Positions 24,463 through 35,100 of a stretch of 64,000 nt of DNA are shown here, one piece after another. The notes under the pieces are model-generated. The model searched no databases and was not told where the DNA came from. It saw nothing but the letters and a program-made list of their open reading frames with translations. Position 1 is the stretch's first letter. Every line of letters starts with the position of its first letter. The translations under genes and the position numbers were made by a program. Source of the stretch: Porphyra umbilicalis (Eukaryota; Rhodophyta; Bangiophyceae; Bangiales; Bangiaceae); assembly GCA_002049455.2 (NCBI GenBank), contig KV919070.1, forward strand, positions 27,868 to 91,867. The letters run 5' to 3'.

Positions 24463-24972
24463 GTGTCTTGTCACCCATCGCCGCACGACGCGGCAATAAA
24501 GTGTCCCGCTGTGGACCACCTGCTCGAGTGGCCCGATGACGGGCCGACCGGCACCGGGCGTGGTGCCCTTTCGGGCGCAGGTTGTGCTGCCGTGTCGGGC
24601 GTGGGCGGTGATGCCGTGTCGGGTGCGGGTGGTGCTGCTTCGTCGGGCGCGGGCGTTGGTGCCTTGTCGGGCGCGGCCTGTGGTGCCGTGTCGGGCGCTG
24701 GGGCACCTCTTCAGTCTGGCATCGGTCGGACCGCCCTCTCTGTGCTCGAATTGACGAAGCAGCACGTTTTCCGGTGCCGCCGCGCAGCGGTGCGGACGGC
24801 CATCCGTGTGAACCGAGCAGCAGTTGTGCGTCAACTGGCGTTGGCACGGCGCTCGGCCTCAGGCAGTGACACGGCTCCTGTGCTAGCCACTCTCGACGTC
24901 GCTGCTATCGATCACATCGATTGCACTCCCCCATCGGCTGATTGTTGGGCACAGGCAGCTGTGGCCGTCTGA
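24463..24972 (+). CDS. Possible first exon of the E(z)-type gene
   Basis: The ORF contains six degenerate octapeptide units of the form SGAGxxAx (24565-24715), then a basic helical stretch (VFRCRRAAVRTAIRVNRAAV). Its position about 110 bp before the next exon-like ORF and the same strand suggest the N-terminus of the methyltransferase gene. E(z) proteins do carry a basic N-terminal helix, but the match is too weak to assert. It could equally be an independent or spurious ORF. Confidence 0.3.
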   Translation: MSCHPSPHDAAIKCPAVDHLLEWPDDGPTGTGRGALSGAGCAAVSGVGGDAVSGAGGAASSGAGVGALSGAACGAVSGAGAPLQSGIGRTALSVLELTKQHVFRCRRAAVRTAIRVNRAAVVRQLALARRSASGSDTAPVLATLDVAAIDHIDCTPPSADCWAQAAVAV

Positions 24973-25080
24973 ACGACCCTTGGTCGGGATGAAGATGCCC
25001 TCGGCCGCATTTGCGGCGACCGGTGGCGCAATGGGCGAGTAGGGATTGGGGGGTCGAGTGGGGACCGTGGGCATCTGGAG

Positions 25081-27897
25081 GTGCCGTCATCATCAACCGC
25101 AGAGCTCCACAATGAATGTGGCGACGGTACGTGGGCGACATGTTCCAGTCTGCCGAAAAAGCGGCGAACGGAGCCGGATGCGGGTCCGGCGTTCCAGTTG
25201 GGCGTGCACTGCAGCGGGGGGCTGCAATCGAGTTCAGCGGCACGGTCATGCGCCCGTAGAACCGACTGGCACGAGGACAGCGGTCGGCTTGAGCGCGCTG
25301 GTCCCTTGCATCTACCCGTCGGTGCCGTACGTGTCACGCGCCTGCCGGCGGTGGAGCGGCTCCCGACGTATACGTTTTACGTACCGGTGCGTCAGTCGTG
25401 GCGGCGAGTGGAGATTGCCCCAAGGCACATGTTTGTACCCCACATGGGGAACCGTGTTGAGAGCTTTGCTGACGCCGCCAGTGCGGTGCTGCCGGACCGA
25501 TGGGTGGGGCACGACGACAGCGATGGTAGCGACGCGTCGGAGGATGGCACAGGTGGCCATCCCGCCGACTAGTTGCATCTATCTCCCAGGACGCGACGTG
25601 CCGCAACTCGACGTGGTATCTGGTCTGTCGTGAAGACGGTTGGCCACGCGGCGGCGGTGGTGGACGCATTGGCCACCCTGCTTGATTCAAATGCAGCTAT
25701 CGTCAGGCGCACAATTGCTCTCATTGAGAGACGTTCCCGAGACAACGAGACGGCGCGCGAGAAGCAGGCATCGACCAGAACCCGTCGCGACAGCCTTGAA
25801 GAACTCACTGGTGGTGTGAGCCTAGCTCTTGTTCTCGGCAGCGGAGCGTCCCTCTCCGTGCCCCGAAAACCTTCAAGGACACATCCAGTTGCCGACTCTG
25901 CCGGGACCAGGCTTTCGTTCTGCTCAAGTCTTCCGGTGCTGGGCGCCCCGGCAGTGCATCGCGACCGTGCGTGCCACAACGCCGCTTTCGATGCCCCGGC
26001 CGCCGGTGTTGGCCCCTCGAGCCGGACCTGGGCAGTTCTTCAAGCCGGCGCCGTTGTGACGTCACGTGAGGAGGGGCTCCGTCTCCGCGCGGACGCGTCT
26101 TTACTGCGAGAGATGCGCTCGGCGTTGCGGTCGCCCGGGGTTAGTGCTGTGATAGCGGAAGCGTCCCTAGGCGGGTCTCTTCTCGACGTAGTGGCTCGAC
26201 GTGTCTCCACCGGAACGCCCATTTCGGTGCCCATCGTGCCACCTCGGATGGACACGACCGTTTGTGAACGGGACACGTTCTCTCGACTGCTCTGCCGCTT
26301 TTTTCTGCGCTACGCGTGCCGCTTGCATGGTCCCCCATGCAGGGAGCGATTGCCAAGTACCCCTGGCGTTGTCCTGGTTCATCTTCCACCCAATCCCCAC
26401 GTGCTTGCCTCCCTCCAGGCGCACGCGAGGACGTCGGGCGCGAACCATCCCGTCGCGGGGCAGGACGGAAACTTGCCTCCGGCCGGGCAAGGTGCGGCGG
26501 TCCGCGCCCAAGTCGATGTCGGTGTCTCGATGCCCTCTCAGTCGGCAGTGCGTCGCGCGCGACTGGCCGGGGCCATTAACGGGGCCATCGGTGTCGCCGC
26601 CAGTGCGTGTCCCTTCTGCACTTTGGATCCCCGCCGTCATCTGCGTGGAGCCGCTGAGGGGGACGACGGGTGGACGGCCGACGAAGTTGCTTTTCTTAGA
26701 GCTGGTTGCGGAATGGTGGGTAAGCGCGACAGTTGTCGTCTGGCCGCATTCGTACCAGGGCAGACGTGCCGTACTGTGGCGGCCAACATCGTGGCAGTTG
26801 GGCTGCCAGAGGAGCGTCGCCGGTTCGTGACGCCTGCACTTGAAGACGCGCCCGAGACTGACTGTATTTGTCGTAGGACGAGCGCCCAGATGTTGTTGTC
26901 CCAAGCTGCTTCTTCCCAACGCCCGCGACAGCAGGGCGCCACCCTCTTCTTTATTCCGAGTGGCGTCACCGACGACGATGGGCGTGCTGTGGACTATCGA
27001 CCGTGCTATCATGTCGGCCGTTGCACTACCGAGGTGTGCAGGTGCGCCCGGGTGAGCATTCCCTGTGAGAAGTACTGTGGGTGCGCTCGGGTGCGGTGGG
27101 TGGGAAGCGTGGACAAGGCGAAAGATGCGCAAGCGTTTTCGGCAGCCTCTGAAGCGGCCGCCGTCTCTCCGACATTGTCGGATGCTACGGCGTCTGCGGT
27201 CAGTGGACCACAATTCGTTAACAATGCGGGGCGGTCAACGGCTGACGGCTCCTGGGCTGGACCTCTTTCGGCCTTCTGTGCATCGCAATCGGGGCCGTCA
27301 CAGGCGCGTGGGTCGCGCCTCTGCTCGCGGCGTGTCTGGTGCTCGTGCGTGGCCCCGTCGCGCTGCGATTCGGATGATTGCCCGTGCTTTGCAGTCGACC
27401 GGGAGTGCGACCCGGACGCTGGTGGGATGTGCGGGGCGCACTTGTCTCCATCGGCCGCTGCCGATGGCGAGTCCGGTACAAGGCGCTGTCGAAACGTTCA
27501 GGTTCTAGTCGGCTTGCGCGCTCGGCTTGTACTGGGCCGGTCCCACACGCACGGCTTTGGAGTCTTTTCGGCGGAACAAGCGGACACCGGCGACTTTGTG
27601 GGGGAGTACGTCGGCGAGCTCGTGCCCCACGATGATGCACATGCGAGAGGGCGGGTGTGCGACGCGATGGGTGTCAGCTTCTTGTACACGGTAACGCGGG
27701 ACGTCGTTCTCGACGCCACTCGAGTCGGCAGTCGCATGCGGTACGTGAATCACAGTAAAGCGCAAGCGAACCTCGTGCCGAAACTGCTGAGTGTTTGTGG
27801 TTACATCCGGGTCGGCGTGTTCGCTGCGAGAGAGCTGGTACCCGGGGAAAAGCTCTTTTTTGACCATGGATACGCCGTCACCGGCTGGCAAGAGTGA
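25081..27897 (+). CDS. Enhancer-of-zeste type histone methyltransferase (SANT, CXC, SET)
   Basis: This is the catalytic subunit type of Polycomb repressive complex 2, known to methylate histone H3 Lys27 in chromatin. The ORF 25081-25572 reads RLPTYTFYVPVRQSWRRVE and RHMFVPHMGNRVESFADAAS, which fits the N-terminal region of E(z) proteins just before the HNIPYMGDE-type motif. Its stop lies inside a likely intron ending at CTCCCAG (25589). The main exon (25590-27897, about 770 aa) contains a SANT-like domain (DGWTADEVAFLRAGCGMVGK, near residue 365 of the frame from 25573), a two-part Cys-rich CXC domain (RPCYHVGRCTTEVCRC near 475; CDSDDCPCFAVDRECDPDAG near 600) and a SET domain (650-774) with HTHGFGVFSAEQ, GEYVGELV, FLYTVTRDVVLDATR, RYVNHS and GEKLFFDHGY. 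The CXC halves are split by an Ala/Ser-rich insert of about 65 residues. Two usual SET features differ: the Cys after NHS is absent, and FFDY is FFDH. The upstream donor is not fixed. Confidence 0.88.
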
Positions 27898-28252
27898 TTC
27901 GTTAAACGATCATTGTGGTGCCCGGGGCGAGTGTCGGGGGGCTCACCGACAGCTTTTCGGAGTACGACTCAGGGGCGCTTGCCAGAATGCACGACGTCTG
28001 GTGGCATTTTTGATGCGTGGCATCAGTCGGCGCTCCGATATACACATTGTGCTGCTTTTTTTTCTTGTTCTTCTCCCGTCAAGCATGCATGCAGACGGTG
28101 GACCAAGAGCACCTCGGACGCGTCCAGTGCCAGTCATGGCCGTCCGGCGATGACAGTAGGGGGTAACGAAAGGTTGCAGAGCAAAGCAAGGACAGGCGAG
28201 TTTTACATCGCCGTCACGGGTGAGGTAGTATCACACCAGAGTCAAAGGGTTG
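27898..28252. other. Intergenic, nothing seen
   Basis: This is the short gap between the methyltransferase stop and the convergent F-box locus. It holds a T-run at about 28054-28062 and no ORF or repeat I can support. Confidence 0.5.
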
Positions 28253-29573
28253 TCAGCAAGGTGAAGTCGACACTGCGCTGTGACGCCGCCATCCCCACGC
28301 GACGCAAAGGTGCCGGACACCAAAACATTCTGCGTGCGCAGCCACATCATCCACGACGCCCTTGTCCGGTGCATCGGAAGAAAACGCGTTCACCGCAAAC
28401 CTCATGATGTGGCCGTCGACGGGCTCCCAGCGCCTACAGCGCCAAGGCTGCGCTAACGTCGGCCATGCAGCCGCCACTTGGTCGTATACCGCGACAGTGA
28501 AGGCCACAAAGTCGGCCACCCGACTCTGGTCCACGCCACCCATTCCACCGACAAACCGGGCCACCAAACCGGACCGAAGCGCGAGGGCGGCGGGCACCCA
28601 ATGATGCACGGAATGAAGCACAATAGATACAGACACCCCGTGAAGATGTCAACTGCCCGCCGCATGCGCGCGCACCTGCTCCTGCAAGAATAGCAGGCGC
28701 CGCACCCGTAATCGAAGCTTCACGAGGACCAAAGGCATGGCCGCCCAGCGAGCCACACGGGCCGTCTCGTCTGGGAGCATGATGGGTGTAACTGCGTACG
28801 GCGATCGACCGACAGCATCTTGAACCGCATCTGCGACCTCCTCGAGCGCGCCAAAAAAACGCCATGCGCAGTACCGTCGCTGCATCAAAACGCACCTCCG
28901 CACTGCTGTCCGCCACGACAACGGCGTGTAGCTGAATGCCCCAAACCCAAGTGACTACCTCAGTGGACACGTCGCGCGGCGACCGAACACGCACACTGGC
29001 AGGTGACGGAAATGGAATCGAAGAAGAAGCAGCCGCAACATGCTCCGCCCACAGTTGGAGGTCGAACATGGGCGTCGTTCCACCGCCAAGTCCGTCCAGC
29101 AGGCGGCTCCCAGTGGCGACGACGCGCAACACGAGGACGATAAACCGTCCTGGCGTCTCCACCTCAACCCGTGCGGCCAGTGGAAACGCGCATGGCAGCC
29201 GCTCTCTCGCTCCAACCGCGCCACCAAGACCCCCCGACATTAAATGCCCAGAGGCACGGCAGTGAGGCAGGCGGCTCTCGTCTGACGTCGCGTCCTCTCC
29301 GAGAACCGCCTAGCCAATGGATTTGTGCAGGGTGTCGGTTGTGCACGCCTCGCGCCAGCCCGTCGACACGTCAGCCATCGCGAGGCGGTCGTGGACGGGC
29401 AACTCTTCCAGCACCAATTTTCGAATCTCAGCTGGGAGGCTCTCGAAACAAGCTGTCGGGGGGCACATGATGCCGCGCAAAGGGGGGATGAGGCCGGGTG
29501 AAAGAGGGGATGAGGCCGGGTCAAAGAGAGGTGCACCGGGCTCACCACGTCCAAGTGTGCCATGTAGCCACAA
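28253..29573 (-). CDS. F-box protein, multi-exon or decayed
   Basis: On the minus strand the ORF ending at 29573 contains FESLPAEIRKLVLEELPVHD followed by RLAMADVSTGWREACTTDTL, a clear F-box (about 45 residues), the motif that links substrate-recognition proteins to the SKP1-cullin ubiquitin ligase. Further along, open frames read FDLQLWAEHVAAASSSIPFP (frame of the ORF 28434-29240), then WRFFGALEEVADAVQDAVGR and RWAAMPLVLVKLRLRVRRLL (28649-28921), and finally VADFVAFTVAVYDQVAAAWP (28253-28636). The last two share a frame, separated by one TGA. The changes of frame suggest small introns or indels; I cannot place them with certainty. The C-terminal part has no domain I recognise. It is convergent with the methyltransferase gene, 355 bp away. 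Confidence 0.55.
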
Positions 29574-30140
29574 CAGACCAGATCAAGCAGCGTGCCCGAG
29601 GAGGTCGCACGTCGTGAGAGCGACCAGTGGGACGCACACGAATTGGCGCCCCGCGATGGCGCCTCGCTGATGATTGCCGAGAGGTCCAGGCCTGCCCTGC
29701 TTTCGCCGAGGACCCGGTCGATCGCCTTGCTTCAATGCCACATGATCGTATTGGGATGCATACTCCTGGATGCGCAATAAATACCTAATTGAAGTCCAGC
29801 TTTTCAAGAAAAACCATGGTTCTTCCTGTTTATATTGGCTGAAGCCGTCTCAGTTTATCCGCTTTAAACTGTGTGAAAAGTGAGTCCAGCAGTATTTGCG
29901 CTGTCCTGATGCAAGCTGAATGGCCAATCCCAGTGTTGGCGCCGTGTTGTCCTCGTGGCCGCGGCGCCCGGCAGCACGTCGGCTCTGAGACTCTCCACCT
30001 GGCCCTCGCATTTTGCTGCTGCATCCTCGTCGCACCACCAACCTTTGTCTAGCTCGTGGTCATCTGCGCATACCGAATACGGCTCCTGGCCGCCGCCTTC
30101 GCCCTACCCTTTTTCCCACCATCGCGCGCACCGACTTACC
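29574..30140. other. Intergenic spacer upstream of zinc-finger gene
   Basis: This separates the divergent F-box (-) and zinc-finger (+) loci. An AATAAA occurs on + at 29776-29781 without an obvious gene before it. I see no TATA box or repeat. Confidence 0.4.
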
Positions 30141-31098
30141 ATGGCTGCTTTCCGCCCGCCCCTCTCCCCCACCAGGAACCTCCCCGCCCTCCATCCCGAG
30201 CATCGCTGTATTTGCTGCGTGTCGTCTGTGTGCAATGACTCTGACGGGGCCGGCGAGCTTCGCTGAGCACGTCCGCGGCAAGAAGCATCACCGTCTGGAG
30301 GGGGCTGCGGCAGTCCTTGCGAGCGCCTCGTCCGCACACCCCTGGGCCTGTACTCTGTGTACGCTGCACAACGACACTGGCAAGAGCCTCTTCTCGCACG
30401 TCGGGCGGTCGAGCGCTTGCGAACCGCCGGACGGATTCACGAGAACGCCCCTCTGGTTCCGCGCCTGCGGGCCGCGGTAGACGAGGTTCGTCGGACAGGC
30501 GACGAGGACGGGCAAAGAGCTCGTCCTCGTCGCCTGTATTTTGGTGGCGGCCGAGGCCGAAGCCGCAGACACGGAGGAGTCCGATGACGACAGCGACTCG
30601 GCGGCGCCGCGTGAGGACGGAGCGAACGGCGAGACGCGCAACGGCAACGCCAAGCGGGCGCCCAACTCTCGGGTGGCCACGTAGGCGATGGACGATGGTC
30701 GCCGTGCATCTCGATCCGGTTCTGGCGCTGTCCGGGCTCGTTGCGCTGGTGCTTCCTCTGGGCGCCAGCACAACGACCGATACCCACGTGTCGCTCGTGA
30801 CACCAGAGTTCCGGCTGTTGTTGCCTCCTAGAGTGGCCGCAAGCGGCGTCGCGAAGATGGAGCCGCCAGCAGGTCGTGGCAAGACACACCTGAGGATGGA
30901 GGAGAGACAGGGTCGGGCATTGCTGTACGCGCGCAAGCGAGGGGCGGGGGCGAGCCCGCCAATGGCGCGAGCGGCGGCACGATTGTCGTCGTGCCGCAGG
31001 GAGCCACCGTACTGTTTGAGTGTCTCCGATGTGGAGGGCTGTACGGCACAGCGTCAGCGTTTACGCGGCACATGTGCAGCCCCGCACATTTTTCGTGA
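30141..31098 (+). CDS. Zinc-finger protein with U1-type and C2H2 fingers (multi-exon)
   Basis: A frame around 30180-30330 reads CRLCAMTLTGPASFAEHVRG directly followed by KKHHRLEG: a U1/matrin-type C2H2 finger (CxxC, then H and the GKKH signature), typical of RNA- or dsRNA-binding splicing-related proteins. It continues with WACTLCTLHNDTGKSLFSHV, a second degenerate finger. In another frame around 30545-30680 the sequence is acidic and charged (AEAADTEESDDDSDSAAPRE). The final stretch (about 30955-31098) reads GGTIVVVPQGATVLFECLRC then GGLYGTASAFTRHMCSPAHF, a further C2H2 finger before a TGA. The frame changes imply at least two introns that I could not place. The ATG at 30141 (ACCATGG context) is a plausible start, but its frame needs an early intron. 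Confidence 0.45.
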
Positions 31099-31707
31099 TG
31101 GTCCGTGTTCTTTGGGATGGTCCGTTATGGATGTACCCGTCGTTATCTCGCCGCTCTTTGTTCTGCTGCTGTGCGCTGACCATTTACTGTGACATTGCGC
31201 GAGGGTTTCCTCATCGGTATGTATGCTTTTCATAGTCATTGCATGCCCTGTTCTTGTTTCTTGTTCACAAGCCATGCTGTTCCCCTTGTTATGGACACTG
31301 CTCGATGGCAACTGGGACCGAACAGCAACGTCCTTTCCTCTTTACTGGCTTCCCTCTCCCCCCCACCTAAAACCGCCGATACAGACACGATGCCGTGTCA
31401 GCAGCATCGGCCTCTACAGTGCACGTAGAGAGAACCCCCGTTCAGCGGCATCTGTCCTGTACTAATGGCTTGGTGACTGTACCTCCGGTCCCGTCGCCAT
31501 TCGAAGTCCCACGCAGGCGACGGTACGACATAGCGCATTCGAACTGCCACCAGCAGCGACCTCTCTTTTCCACAAAAGACTTGACGGTCCCGCCACCATC
31601 CCCAGCCAAGGCGGAGCAGCTGCGAGGAATCAAGTGCAGGAGGAGAGGCACGTACCGCAACAGCGGACGGGCGAAGAAAACGCCCCAAATAGAGTCGCAG
31701 ACAGGTA
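31099..31707. other. No supported gene
   Basis: T-rich patches lie at 31220-31280 and no ORF is supported. The region leads into the 202-bp duplication. Confidence 0.4.
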
Positions 31708-32109
31708 GAGGGGACGCGCTCACGGGCGGCACAGACGGGGGTGGGAGACGTGCCCACCAAAAGCACAGGCGGGGAGGGAGAGACGACCAACAGCGGCAAA
31801 GACGCCGGACGAGGGGCGCACACAAATAGCATACACGGGCGGAGTAGAAGCCCTCAACAGCGATACAGACAGATGCGGGAGAGTCGCGGACGGGGGGCAC
31901 GAACGGGTAGAGGAGAGCCGCTCACTGGCGGCACAGACGGGGGTGGGAGACGTGCCCACCAAAAGCACAGGCGGGGAGGGAGAGATGACGAACAGCGGCA
32001 AAGACGCCGAACGAGGGGCGCACACAAATAGCGTACACGGGCGGAGTAGAAGCCCTCAACAGCGATACAGACAGATGCGGGAGAGTCGCGGACGAAGGAC
32101 ACAGGAATC
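31708..32109 (+). repeat. Two-copy tandem repeat, 202-bp unit
   Basis: The block GGCACAGACGGGGGTGGGAG through CAGATGCGGGAGAGTCGCGG at 31708-31909 recurs at 31910-32109 with a constant offset of 202 and very few differences. Two nearly identical tandem copies point to a recent duplication. The ORFs on both strands here are mutual shadows. Confidence 0.9.
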
Positions 32110-35100
32110 AGGAAAGACCCTCACGAGACGCATGGACAACCACCACCTGTGCAGCATGGAGATTGCTGGAATGTGTCCCGCGACTCAAAGTCTTCCAACG
32201 TTCCACACTAATGTTTCATTCCTTGTACAAGACATTCACTGTAAATACGTCAACGAGCGTCGTGTCAATTTGAGCGATGGTCTCTGCGTCAATGAATGGA
32301 AACGCAACACGATTGATCAAAGCCTCGAAAACTGCAAACGATCTCAGTACGACGGTCGATGTTTTTTAAAACGGAAGCGGGTACAAAACAGCCTCCCCGC
32401 TGTTTCCCACCTTTCTGGTGCTATGGAGACAAAGTCTCAAGCTCATTGCTATACGGCCGCATGTGCGCACTACGACTGTCAACACGGTGACTGGCACTTG
32501 TGATATTCCTTGACGGAACAACAAAGGGAAGAAGAGATATGGCAATGAAGCGAATGGTGGTCTTGCTTCACCAGACACACACTTACCGCGCCCTGAGCCA
32601 GAGGTCACCACAGCGTCGTGCTTGTATGCTGTCGGCGCAGTTTGGTGCGCCCCAGAATATTCCACGACATATGTAGGCCTCTGAGCGCAGAGCAGAGTGT
32701 GAGGTCGTCAAGTCAGATCATTCCAATTGTCAAACGGGCTGGTCTCATTCCGAGATTGCGGATTTACAGCATTCCTATCGAGCAGAGGCGCCCCGTCCCA
32801 CACCATGTCCATGTGCTTGACGTAGCGATCGTCCAGAATCTCAACCGAAGCGTCGCTTCGTGTGCGTCTCTCGCAATTTTTACTCTGCAAACCGACGGCA
32901 GGAGATCAGCCTCCGGCACGGATTGCAAGAACCTGGCCGTTCTCCGAACCGGCAAGGCTCGATTCTGATTGGTCAGAATCGAGCCCCTCACTCTAGCACG
33001 ATGAAGTGAGTGTTGGTCGCTGGCGATCCGTCGTCGTCGTCGTCCTGGCCGGTTCCGCAGTTGCTCAATCGACCGTCCATTGTCACTCACTCCCAACACG
33101 TCGTCCCTCGATTTGCTGCTCCCATCGCTCTGGTTCGCGGCGGTTGCTTTCGACAGTTCTGTTGACACCATCCGACGCACTGTGCGTTTTACAGCACTGC
33201 TTGCTCCCACTCATCCAGGCGATCATCGTCATTGTTCATGTTTGCAGTATGCCCTTGACGAAGGCGATATTTGAGATGGTTGGTCGTTTCTTGGCTCAAC
33301 GACCCTATGATTGTCCCGATACTGATTTATTTTTCGCTCTCGACAGCGTCATTTCGGTATCGGTGCGACCAACCACCTGCGCTCCTCGACAACAGCCCGA
33401 CCGCCTCAAGTCCCACCTCGATTATGACCAGGAAAGTGGCGACTGGGGGTGCCTCCGGCGCGACGCTCCCACAAAGACGACGGAGCATCGTAGTGTGTCC
33501 CACCGCCTGCAGGCGGCGGCTGTGGTGAAGGGAAGTATGAGCCCACTGGTGCGGCGAACGACGGCGCCATCCGCTCGCTCCCCTCCCTCTTCGTTAGCCA
33601 GAACAAAGGCGGCTCTGCGACTCAAGAGACCACCCTGACTTGAACAGTGGTCCTCACAATGCGCAGCGCAGAAACAACCGCCGCTGCTGTCACCAGATGG
33701 TCCACTGACATCGACAGCAGTAGCGCAACAGGCACACTCGATGCACTCGAATCGACAGGATAAAGCGGCGCCTTTTCATGCGGACTCTGTGACTGACGGG
33801 ACGGAGATGCAACGCAGTTTGCCTTGTCGGCGGAGGTCCAGTGGGGGGTCTGCGCGGACGTTCGGCTTCCATGGTCCGCGTGGACGCATGCCAGTGGCGG
33901 CAACGGGTGAGATCCAGATGTCGGCGACGGTGGGGGTCCCGAGACGAATTCGCTTGGATGGTCCTCATTCATTGTCCGTGTGGATGCATGCCAGTTGCGG
34001 TGATAGGTCAGAGGTTGGCGCTCCCCCCTTGCACGACCCTGTACCGGCGCCAGTTGGCGCAGAGCTAGCTCCCCTGGCAACCCACCACCTGATCAAACCG
34101 TTTCTCACGACAGCCGCGGCCGCCTAGAACAGCCGTCAAACGGGGGTATCCCGCCCCCCCGCAGCCTCTTTACGACTCTGCCCGCGGCCAATCGCTCACG
34201 TCCACACTGTGCTCTTGCTGTGACGGGCGGCGTCGACGTCATCAGTCGTTCCCAGTTTTGGACAACGCTGAGAGCGGTGACACGACGGTAGCTGTCGGAG
34301 ATCCCGACCCCGAAAGGCAGTGATGCCGGACGCGAATAGCGGAGTGGACGTGGTGTGCGCAACCTCCCTGACCGCGCGTCAGCCCCGACCACCTCTGAGT
34401 CCATCACGTGAAGTCGCCCGAGCGGACAAGCCCGCATGACACAGCGCGTTGCTTCTGGAAATGCGCTGAGCCTTGTCACGTCTATGTCCCTTGTTCCCCG
34501 TGTTCAATGCCTTTTCCTATTGGGCCGCTCTACAAAATAGGACGTTCTGCAGAAGCACACGTCTGCTAAAAAAAGAGTACGTTTCAAACACACGTCTGCT
34601 GCCACAGTTGGACCCGGGTCGCGCCTACACACTGGTCGAGCCGCCCCGGTACTGCCCCTCCACTATGTGACGGTCCGTCACATGGCCCCCCACACTCGGG
34701 GAACCGGATTCCCCGGAAATATGTCCCACTACCACATATTTCAAATTGATCCGTTGGCGACCCACTTGTGATCACCTCGTGGCTCACCAACCACAACCGC
34801 AATCCCAATACTTCCCTGGCATTCGTAACCCCCCCGAGCGGGCCCCTACTTAAGACCGTAATTTTGTGCAAACCCGACTTGGATTATCGACTTACGTTAC
34901 TCCGCGCCCCTGACCCCGGGGCGCCGCGAGGGTGTCACGTAGCACCCTTCCCCCGCCTCTACTCAAGGCGGTATTCGAAGCTTCGGCCGTCCTTCGGGTT
35001 ATGCGCCCCGTGGGCCCTGAGGGGAGGGTTTTTCGAGGTTCCTTTGAGGGTGTCTGAGGAGGATTTTCCGAGGGTCCTTTGAGGGTGTCTGAGAAGGGTC

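Noticed and set aside
25313..25690. Minus-strand ORFs over the 5' part of the methyltransferase gene
   Set aside because: They are shadows of the + strand reading, which carries the E(z)-like motifs.
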